Source of the DNA: Bradyrhizobium sp. 186 | GTDB lineage: Bacteria; Pseudomonadota; Alphaproteobacteria; Rhizobiales; Xanthobacteraceae | Length of the DNA stretch: 64,000 nucleotides | Assembly: GCF_023101685.1 (NCBI RefSeq) | Contig: NZ_CP082164.1 | Coordinates: 4,092,001 to 4,156,000, forward strand | Direction: 5' to 3' | Shown: positions 8,534 through 15,800 of the stretch, one piece after another | Layout: each line of letters begins with the position of its first letter | Position numbering within the stretch: the stretch's first letter is position 1 | Program-made: the position numbers and the translations under genes | Notes under the pieces: generated by a model | What the model was told of the DNA's origin: nothing | Seen by the model: only the letters and a program-made list of their open reading frames with translations | The model's database searches: none

Positions 8534-9239
8534 GTGACAAACACTCTGAATTCCGACTGCCGAGAAGGCAGCCGGTCGCTGGATATTCGGGACGACGGCC
8601 GCGATGATGGAATGTTGCCGGTGTTTTGCCCGACGAGTCAAAGGATGTTTGCCGAAGCGCTACGGCATGCCTGCGAGCGTCCGCTACTTTGCATGGGGTT
8701 GTTTTGCAGATTTTTAATTCCAGTCCATGGATGTTCTGCCGTCGAAAGTGGCCGCGGACCTTCGGGACGGCCGTTCAATCTAGTCGATCTTGGCCGGATA
8801 GAGCTCCGCGAAGCGCTCCCGCAGCAATGCTCGGCGTCTTCGGCGCGATCGTCTTCATTCTGGGCAGCAGCTTCTGACAGTTCAGATGTTCAAAGGCGCC
8901 AATTCGACCGTTCCGCAATCCTGCCGTGCGTACGCCGGTATCAGCAGACATGCGCTTGGCCGAGCCATTTACACGCACATGCGCAGCGCCCCATGATCGA
9001 ACATCTCTGCTGGCTCTCACGATAGGATGCCCGGGCCCAGCATGCTCGTCGCGAAGTGCAGCGCGTGAAACTCAGAACATCGAACTGCCGACTGCCTACC
9101 GCTGGAAATCGGCAACGACGGTCACCCCGTAGTCATCCGAAGAGTGCGTTGCGTGGACTGGCGTCACCTCTATCGCAAGGTCCATCCACGGCAGTTTGAC
9201 GTTTGACAGAGTCGGTTTGCGCCAAGTGCAGCAGCAAGC
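8534..9239. other. Intergenic stretch without a supportable gene
   Basis: About 700 bp between the LysR gene and the first peptide terminator. Open frames on both strands here lack ribosome-binding sites and domain signatures and look random. The segment 8623-8722, with GCCCGACGAGTC and later TTTGCATGGGGTTGTTTT, recalls an intergenic repeat common in Bradyrhizobium genomes; this is from memory, not measured. The rest may hold decayed gene remnants. Confidence 0.5.
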
Positions 9240-9282
9240 AAAAACGAAATGACCGATGCCCCGCCGGCAGGAGCATTGGTCA
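9240..9282 (-). terminator. Rho-independent terminator of peptide gene 1
   Basis: Read on the minus strand, an imperfect stem (TGACCAATGCTCC against GGGGCATCGGTCA, one A-C mismatch and one G-T wobble) is followed by TTTCGTTTTT. It starts 48 nt downstream of the stop codon of the peptide gene at 9330. Confidence 0.7.
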
Positions 9283-9329
9283 TTGTAAAGGCTCGACAAG
9301 ATCTAAACCGATCCCGCCATCGCTCAGGG

Positions 9330-9530
9330 TTAGATGGTCGGACCGACGTGAGCGGAGCCCATGGTTGCGTACGGCCAGCTTCCGCCTGACACTGCGTCCA
9401 GCGAACCGTCGCCGAGCGCATCCTTGTCAGGCGCCGTCGAGATTTGGGAGGCGTTGTTCTGAGCGGCCTCGTTGGTGCTCCCGAGAGACTCGGCCGTCGC
9501 CGTTGAATTCCCATCCTGCCCATTGGTCAT
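9330..9530 (-). CDS. Double-glycine-leader secreted peptide precursor 1
   Basis: A 66-residue precursor starting at the ATG at 9530, preceded by GGAG seven bases upstream; an in-frame TTG two codons earlier is less likely. The acidic, hydrophilic 50-residue leader ends in GDGSLDAVSGG, a typical double-glycine cleavage site for C39 peptidases. The predicted core is SWPYATMGSAHVGPTI (16 residues). It aligns with precursor 2 at 34 of 49 leader positions with one gap, while the cores differ, the pattern expected of bacteriocin or signal peptides sharing an exporter. No cysteines are present and no modifying enzyme is encoded in the window. The C39 ABC exporter at 19680 is the obvious processing partner. 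The secreted role (microcin, signal, symbiosis factor) is unknown. Confidence 0.82.
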   Translation of the reverse strand: MTNGQDGNSTATAESLGSTNEAAQNNASQISTAPDKDALGDGSLDAVSGGSWPYATMGSAHVGPTI

Positions 9531-9592
9531 CTTCAATCTCCATCTTCATCTATGTTGATCAGTTAAACCCGACGTTAAAATCCTGCGCTTGG
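9531..9592 (-). repeat. 5' flank of peptide gene 1, duplicated copy A
   Basis: The 62 bp upstream of peptide gene 1 match the 62 bp upstream of peptide gene 2 at 49 positions without gaps, including the identical ATGGAGATTGAA ribosome-binding segment and a shared ACCCGACGTT element. This shows that the whole expression unit, not only the coding part, was duplicated. Confidence 0.75.
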
Positions 9593-9700
9593 CTCATTTC
9601 TGGGACATGTCGAGAGCTATTGAAAACGGTTTCGTGGCTTCACCCTCTTGTGTCGTGGGAGCTCGGCGATAAGGAACCGCAATCTCTGAGCGATGCGCTC

Positions 9701-9748
9701 AAAAATTAATCATGTCCGCTTCACCGGGTATGGAGCAAAGCGGACATG
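9701..9748 (-). terminator. Probable terminator of peptide gene 2 (perfect 11-bp inverted repeat)
   Basis: CATGTCCGCTT at 9711-9721 and AAGCGGACATG at 9738-9748 form a perfect 11-bp stem. Read on the minus strand it is followed by ATTAATTTTT. It lies 44 nt beyond the stop of peptide gene 2 and before peptide gene 1, so each peptide gene appears to have its own terminator. Similar GTCCGCTT palindromes are, from memory, frequent in Bradyrhizobium spacers. Confidence 0.55.
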
Positions 9749-9792
9749 CCAATCTCCGGCTTTGATCAAAGCCAAGCAACTACGCCCGGACG

Positions 9793-9966
9793 TCAGAACC
9801 CGTGGGTAGGAGGCACGCGACCACCGGACACATCGTCCAGCGAGCTATCGCCGAGTGCATCCTTTTCTGTCGTCGAGATTTGGGATGCCTTGTTCTGAGC
9901 AGCATCCTTGAGGCTATCGAGCGATTCGGCTTCCACCTTCGAATTCGTGTCCTGCCTATTGATCAT
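9793..9966 (-). CDS. Double-glycine-leader secreted peptide precursor 2
   Basis: A 57-codon gene that usual 60-residue cutoffs miss. It runs from the ATG at 9966 (GGAG upstream, same spacing as gene 1) to a TGA at 9793-9795. The leader ends in GDSSLDDVSGG and the predicted core is only RVPPTHGF (8 residues). Leader identity to precursor 1 is 34 of 49 aligned residues, and the upstream 62 bp are also conserved, so the two are a tandem duplication with diverged cores. The core has two prolines and no cysteine. Processing and export by the C39 ABC exporter of this locus is inferred. The gene is divergent to the response regulator gene, with a 197-bp spacer. Confidence 0.8.
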   Translation of the reverse strand: MINRQDTNSKVEAESLDSLKDAAQNKASQISTTEKDALGDSSLDDVSGGRVPPTHGF

Positions 9967-10028
9967 ATTCAATCTCCATTTTCCTCAATGCCGATCGGTT
10001 AGACCCGACGTTGCAACCATGCGCTGGG
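9967..10028 (-). repeat. 5' flank of peptide gene 2, duplicated copy B
   Basis: Counterpart of 9531-9592 (49 of 62 positions identical), spanning the ribosome-binding site and the presumed leader/promoter-proximal region of peptide gene 2. Similarity fades beyond 10028. Confidence 0.75.
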
Positions 10029-10065
10029 TAACCGCCGCAAGATTACCGGAGCGACCACAAGCAAA

Positions 10066-10087
10066 AAATACGGCAAGTGGCGTATTT
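10066..10087. promoter_or_regulatory. Palindromic operator-like site A (peptide genes / response regulator)
   Basis: AAATACG and CGTATTT flank an 8-bp centre, a perfect 7-bp inverted repeat in the divergent spacer between peptide gene 2 and the response regulator gene. On the minus strand it reads ATACGCCACTTGCCGTAT. A very similar element lies at 12688-12708. It is a good candidate binding site for the LuxR-type response regulator encoded next to it. Confidence 0.6.
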
Positions 10088-10163
10088 CCAGCAAATAGAT
10101 TTGTGGATCCAAATCCTTGATTGGAGTTGATTGATATCTTACCGTCATGGACGGGTGCGATGT

Positions 10164-10826
10164 ATGGGTGGACTGGTGAGGACGATCATTGCTGACGATC
10201 ACGCCATCGTTCGGGAAGGTCTGAAACAGCTTCTGTCGACCGTGGACGAGCTTACTGTCAGTGGCGAAGCGGCGGACGGTGAAGCTGTTTACCGGCTGCT
10301 GAACGAAAGCTCCGCCGATCTTCTCATACTCGATCTCGGCATGCCGGGTGTGAGCGGGTTTCAGTTCATAGCTAACCTGAGAACCGCATGGCCGGGGCTG
10401 CGGATTCTTGTCGTCACCGCCAATGTCGAGCCGCGGTCCGTTCGGGCAGCGTTTTCCGCTGGCGCGAATGGCTATTTGACCAAGAGCGGCGATCCATCCG
10501 AACTCATCGCTGCGATCGATGCCATCAGAAAAGGCAACACCTATGTGGCGGAGGAGGTTCGCTTTGCGGTGGACCAGCATGACGGCCCCAACGAAACCCC
10601 GGAGCCCACGGCTGCGATAATATCTCCGGTCACGCTTACAAGGCGCGAGCGGCAAATCCTCGGGATGATCCCTCTCGGCGTCACCAGCCGCGACATCGCC
10701 AACCGTCTCGGCATTAGCCCGCTTACCGCCCGCAAACATCGCGAGAATCTCATGCGGAAGCTTGATCTGCACAGCGGCGCCGAATTGACAGCCTACGCGG
10801 TTCGTCTCGGCCTTCCAGCGGGCTAG
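10164..10826 (+). CDS. LuxR/NarL-family response regulator
   Basis: A 220-residue two-component response regulator from the ATG at 10164; a TTG at 10131 would add 11 unlikely residues, and a GTG at 10176 is possible. The receiver domain shows the acidic pair IIADDHAIV near residue 11, the phospho-acceptor Asp57 in LLILDLGMPG, and the Lys in YLTKSGDP. The C-terminal LuxR helix-turn-helix covers about residues 150-205 (LTRRERQILGMI, then SRDIANRLGISPLTARKHR). It is followed after 52 bp by a hybrid histidine kinase, its likely partner. Divergent to the double-glycine peptide genes, it is the obvious candidate regulator of the peptide/export locus. Confidence 0.93.
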   Translation: MGGLVRTIIADDHAIVREGLKQLLSTVDELTVSGEAADGEAVYRLLNESSADLLILDLGMPGVSGFQFIANLRTAWPGLRILVVTANVEPRSVRAAFSAGANGYLTKSGDPSELIAAIDAIRKGNTYVAEEVRFAVDQHDGPNETPEPTAAIISPVTLTRRERQILGMIPLGVTSRDIANRLGISPLTARKHRENLMRKLDLHSGAELTAYAVRLGLPAG

Positions 10827-10878
10827 CGGCAACTCGCGAACGAAGCCGCCGCACCTAACGGCGCGCGGAGAGGTTTCG

Positions 10879-12651
10879 ATGCAGGAAGACAAGATACGCG
10901 CGGCGCTCGTCGAGCTTTTGTATCGCAATTCCTATGGCGTGGTGGTTGCCAACATCCTCATCTCGCTGGCGGCAGCGTACGTGCTGAGGAGCACTGTATC
11001 GGCGAGCTGGCTGATCGTATGGCTCGGCGCGTTATATCTGCTCACCGCCATACGCGTCCTGGCGGCGCGCCAGTTCTTCATCATTCGGCATAGAGAGCCG
11101 GCGTCCGTGTTGCGATGGGCCTGGCTTGCGGCTGCGTTTTCCTGCGTGTCAGGCCTGCTCTGGGGAATGCTCGGCTGGGTTGGGTTCCTTCCTGAGGAGC
11201 CCGTTCTTTTTTCATTCACTGTCATTGTTTTGACCGGTCTGATCTGCGGCACGGTTCCGTCGCTCTCGGCCTTTCCGCCTGCTCTCGTCGGCTCGATCAT
11301 CGCAACGGTGCTGCCGATCACGGTACGCTCCATTACCAATGGAGGCGATATCTCCGGCGCATATCTCGCCCTGCTTGCCGGGCTTGTGACCATCAATCTC
11401 TACTACTGCCGCACAACGTACCGCATGCTGCGCGAGGCCATCAGATTGCGCCTGGAAAATGTCGAACTGGTCAGCCATCTGCAGGAAGAACGCGACCGCG
11501 CACAAGCCGCCGATCGTGCGAAAACGCGTTTCCTTGCGGCCGCCAGTCACGACCTGCGCCAGCCGATCCATGCCTTGAGTCTGCTGATCGCCACGCTCGC
11601 GGCGCTGGGTCACCGCGGCGCTGTCCAATCCGGCGATGCACGCGATCTGGCCGGCAAGGCAAAATCCATTGTCGGCAACCTCAGCGGCCTTCTGAATGGT
11701 CTGCTCGACATCTCCCGGCTTGATGCCGGCGTCGTCACTGTCGCGAGGGAGACGGTGAATCTGTCCCAACTGTTCTACCATCTCAGCAACGAATTCGCTC
11801 CAACGGCGAGTGATCGCGGCCTTGATTGGCGTGTTGTCGAAAGCCGTTTGCAGGTGGACAGCGATCCCATGATGCTGAAACGGGTCTTGGGCAATCTGCT
11901 GTCGAACGCCTTTCGATACACGAGATCCGGCGGCGTTCTGCTCGGCTGCCGCAGGCGCGGCGCTTCGGTGGAAATCCAGATATGGGATACCGGACCCGGC
12001 ATCCCCGCAGATCAGCACGCAATGGTCTTCGAGGAATTCGTGCAATTGCAGAACCCGGCGAGGGATCGCACGCAAGGCCTTGGCCTCGGTCTCGCCATCG
12101 TTCGCCGCACCGCCGCGCTGCTTCAACATCCGTTAAAGCTGGTCTCCGTGACCGGACGCGGATCTATGTTTTCCGTTACGGTTCCGAAAGCCAGTGCGGT
12201 GGAAACTCCCTTGCCCGATAGCAGGACGTCACCAGCAGGCATCGCCGTCGCGATCATGGTCGTGGAGGACGAGGGGCCCATTCTCGACATCATGGTGCAG
12301 TTGCTCACGCTGCAGGGGCATCGCGTCTATGCTGGCCGGTCTGCCGCCGAAGTGCAGCAGGTTCATGCAGAGGCGATGGTGGCCGGCGATGCACCGGTCG
12401 ATCTGATCATCGCCGACTACCGTCTCGGAGATGGTGCTACAGGCCTGGACGCAATCGAGGCTCTTTGCGCCCATATCGGCCGGTCGGTCCCTGCCGTTAT
12501 CGTGACCGGCGATACTTCGCCGTCGCGGATCAAGGAAGCCACCGCCAGCGGCCATCATATTCTGCACAAGCCGATCACCGGCGAGGAATTGCATGAGGCG
12601 ATCGTTGCAGCCTGTGTTGACGGCAAGGATGCAATCGATAGCGGTTGCTAA
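10879..12651 (+). CDS. Membrane-bound hybrid histidine kinase with C-terminal receiver domain
   Basis: A 590-residue sensor kinase. About six hydrophobic segments occupy residues 20-175, with no large extracytoplasmic loop, so it probably senses a membrane-proximal or intramembrane signal. The HisKA box is AAASHDLRQPIHAL with phospho-acceptor His224. The ATPase domain shows N-box NLLSNAFRYT, WDTGPGIP and GLGLGLAIV. A receiver domain fills about residues 455-590, with VVEDEGPIL, phospho-acceptor Asp513 in IIADYRLGDG and Lys in ILHKPITG. It lies in tandem with the LuxR-type regulator. This domain order is common in rhizobial kinases of unknown signal. A peptide quorum signal is conceivable because of the neighbouring peptide genes, but that is speculation. 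Confidence 0.92.
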   Translation: MQEDKIRAALVELLYRNSYGVVVANILISLAAAYVLRSTVSASWLIVWLGALYLLTAIRVLAARQFFIIRHREPASVLRWAWLAAAFSCVSGLLWGMLGWVGFLPEEPVLFSFTVIVLTGLICGTVPSLSAFPPALVGSIIATVLPITVRSITNGGDISGAYLALLAGLVTINLYYCRTTYRMLREAIRLRLENVELVSHLQEERDRAQAADRAKTRFLAAASHDLRQPIHALSLLIATLAALGHRGAVQSGDARDLAGKAKSIVGNLSGLLNGLLDISRLDAGVVTVARETVNLSQLFYHLSNEFAPTASDRGLDWRVVESRLQVDSDPMMLKRVLGNLLSNAFRYTRSGGVLLGCRRRGASVEIQIWDTGPGIPADQHAMVFEEFVQLQNPARDRTQGLGLGLAIVRRTAALLQHPLKLVSVTGRGSMFSVTVPKASAVETPLPDSRTSPAGIAVAIMVVEDEGPILDIMVQLLTLQGHRVYAGRSAAEVQQVHAEAMVAGDAPVDLIIADYRLGDGATGLDAIEALCAHIGRSVPAVIVTGDTSPSRIKEATASGHHILHKPITGEELHEAIVAACVDGKDAIDSGC

Positions 12652-12687
12652 AAGGATGTGTGGCTGCCCAGCCTCCTTACCGACGAC

Positions 12688-12708
12688 GAAATACGACATC
12701 TGCCGTAT
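12688..12708. promoter_or_regulatory. Palindromic operator-like site B (upstream of autotransporter)
   Basis: The 21-bp element contains ATACGACATCTGCCGTAT. It matches the minus strand of site A at 18 of 21 positions, and both fit ATACGnCAnnTGCCGTAT. It lies about 180 bp upstream of the autotransporter start and just after the kinase gene, suggesting the autotransporter is in the same regulon as the peptide locus. Confidence 0.58.
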
Positions 12709-12888
12709 CGCTCGCGAGTGAACCCGGCGATATCTTTCACGCCAACAGGACGCGCTTGAACGGCAGCCGATCTTGAATTCGGCCGTTGGGAGCAGGGGTG
12801 TGCCGTCGACGGCGGCTATCAAGACGCGCGGCTTCGCTTCAGGAAGTCTCGCACGACGGCGGTGACGCTGAGGGGTTCTGATACAGCG

Positions 12889-15800
12889 ATGAATGAGCTG
12901 ATGCGCGCGCCCCGCTTGCGCCCCTATGCCTTGAGGCAAAGAAAGCGACGTTTTTCGATCAAGGCAGCGTTGGCGAGCACGGCCATCGTGCGGGCCGGGG
13001 TGGCGGGGCTGACCCTCACCGGCACATTGGTCGCGGCCCATCTCGCAATAACGCCCGCGTTGGCCGATGGCGGCCAAGGCGGCGCGCCAGCGGTCGGCGG
13101 TTCCGGCGGCGCCGGCGGCACCGCGACAGCTCCAACCGGTGGTCATGGGAGCGACGAGGACCTAATAACCATATTTGGCGGCGGCGGTGGTGGCGGCGGC
13201 GGCGTCAGCCTCAGCACGGGTGCTGGCGGCGCCGGCGGCACCGGCGGCACCGTCCAGTCTGGTAGCGGCGCTACGCCCAGCGGCGATGGCGGCAGCGGCG
13301 GCAATTTCGGCTTGGTCATACCATCCGCCCCGAACGGGATTCCCATATCCGGAACGGTCGGCGGTACCGGCGGGAACGGTGGCGTCGGTAGCGGTGGCGG
13401 TGGTGGCGGCCAAGGCGGTGGCGGCGTCCTGTTTACGGGACTCGCCGCAAGCTCGAACGCTTCGACCATTGCCGGCGGCAATGGCGGCAACGGCGGCAAT
13501 ACCGGCGACGGTTTTTTTACCTCGGGTTCGGGCGGCAGCGGCGGCGCCGGCGGCCTGGGCGTGGCGCTAACCGGTGGCGCGAACTTCACCAATAATGCGG
13601 GGGCAACGGTTCAGGGCGGCGCCGGCGGTGCCGGCGGCGCCGCCGGTTTCTCGGTAAACGACGTTGCCGGCAACGGTGGCAATGGCGGCAACGGCGGTAC
13701 GGGCGTGCTGATGGTCAATGGCGGCATCCTGACAAACGCCGGCACGATCACCGGCGGTGCGGCCGGCGCAGGCGGACTTGGCGGAACGGGGCTTTTCAAT
13801 GGCGCCAATGGCGTAAGTGGTGTCGGCGGCACCGGAGTCTCGGGCGCGAACGTCACTGTCGTCAATAGCGGGACGATTGCCGGCGGCTCCGGCGGCCTTG
13901 CCATCACGTTCACCGGTGGCACCAATATACTGGCGCTGCAGGCGGGCTCGACCATCACCGGCAATGTAGTGGCGTTCAGCAGCGCCGACACGTTGCGGCT
14001 CGGCGGTACCACGGATGCGACGTTTGACGTGTCCACGATGGGCGCGGCAGCCCAGTATCGCGGCTTCGGCATTTTCGCGAAAGCCGGCTCCAGCACCTGG
14101 ACGCTGACCGGCACGAACACCTTTAGCGGCACGACGCTCGTCAGTGCTGGGACGCTGCTGGCCGGCAATGCCGGCGCGTTCAGCGCCATCAGCGCGATGA
14201 CGATCAGTGGCGGTACCGTCGACCTCGGCGGCACTGCGCAGACCATCAACAACGTGGCGCTGGCGGGCGGCGCGCTGAAGAACGGTTCTCTGACCGGCAC
14301 AGTCACGTCGATCGGCGGCGGGATCGGCGGTCTTGGCGGCAGCATGAGCCTGGTTGTGAATGCCGGCACCACCACCACAGTGAGCGGCCCCAATACCTAT
14401 ACGGGCGCAACCACCATCAACAGTGGTGCCATCCTGTTCACCCCCGGCGACAATTGGTTTAGCGCGGCCAGCGCGGTGACGATCAACAGCGGCGGCACCT
14501 TCCTTCTCTCCGGCTCCGTGCAAACCGTCAACGCGGTGGCACTGGCAGGCGGGACGCTGGCGGAGGGCATACTGAGCGGCGCGGTGACCTCGACCGGCGG
14601 CACGCTGATCAATATGTTCGGCAGCATGAGCCTAACCGCGAACAGCGGCACCACCAACGTGGGCGGCTTCAGCAGCGGGTATACCGGCGCCACCACGGTC
14701 AACAACGGCGCAATCCTGCTCGGCGGCGTCGTCAACGGGTTCAGTGCCGTCAGCGCGACGACGATCAACACCGGCGGCACGGTCGATCTCGGCGGCTTTG
14801 CGCAGACCATCAATTCGGTGACGCTGGCAGGCGGCACACTGGCCTTCGGCACCTTGACCGGCGCGGTGATCTCGATCGATGGCGATCTGGTCGACGTCGG
14901 CGGCGGCATGAGCCTGACGACGAACAGCGGCACCACCACCGTTAGCGGCACCAACACCTATACCGGCGCCACCACGGTCAACAACGGCTCGACCCTGACG
15001 GGCTCCGGTGTCAATGCCTTCAGCGCCGCCAGTACGACGACGATCGGCATCGGCGGCGTCGTCAACCTCAACGGCTTTTTGCAGACGATCAATACGGTGG
15101 TGCTGGCGGGCGGCAGGCTGAGCAACGGATTCTTGGCCGGCGCGGTGACCTCGACCGGCGGCACCATCGCCAGCGTTGGCGGCAGCATGAATCTGACCGC
15201 GAATGGTGGCACCACCATGTTCCTCTTCGGCAACACCTATACCGGCGCCACCACGGTCAACAACGGAGCCACCCTGTTCAGCGTCGTCGACAATTCGTTC
15301 AGCGCGGCCAGCGCGACGACGATCAACATCGGCGGCACTGTCAATCTCGGCGGCACCGCGCAGACCATCAACGCCGTGGCGCTGGCAGGCGGGACGCTTG
15401 AGAGTGGCTTGTTGAACGGCGCGGTGACCTCGACCGGGGGCACGCTGGACAGCCTCCGCGGCGGCATGAGCCTGACCGCGAATGGCGGCGCCACCACGGT
15501 GACCGGTACCAATACCTATACCGGTCTTACCACCGTGAACGGCGGCTTGTTGTCGGTTAACGGTTCAATTGTCAGCGACGTGATCGTGAATGCCGGCGGA
15601 ACGCTGGGCGGAAACGGCACTGTCGGCAACACCACCATCAATGGCGGTGCGCTGGCGCCCGGCAATTCGATCGGCTTGCTCACCGTGCAAGGCAGCCTGG
15701 TCTTCACCGCGACTGCGAGCTACATGGTGCAAGTTTCACCTGTCAGCGCGGACCGCACCAACGTCACGGGCGCGGCGACGCTTGGCGACGCGACGGTGAA

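Noticed and set aside
8534..9025. 163-codon rightward frame after the LysR gene
   Set aside because: No coding signature or ribosome-binding site; the sequence crosses a repeat-like spacer.
9096..9299. 67-codon leftward open frame below peptide gene 1
   Set aside because: It overlaps the terminator of the peptide gene, has no ribosome-binding site and no GG leader; left as possible remnant only.
13143..13592. Long proline-rich open frames antisense to the autotransporter
   Set aside because: They are the complement of GGC/GGT glycine codons; no start signals and no independent support.
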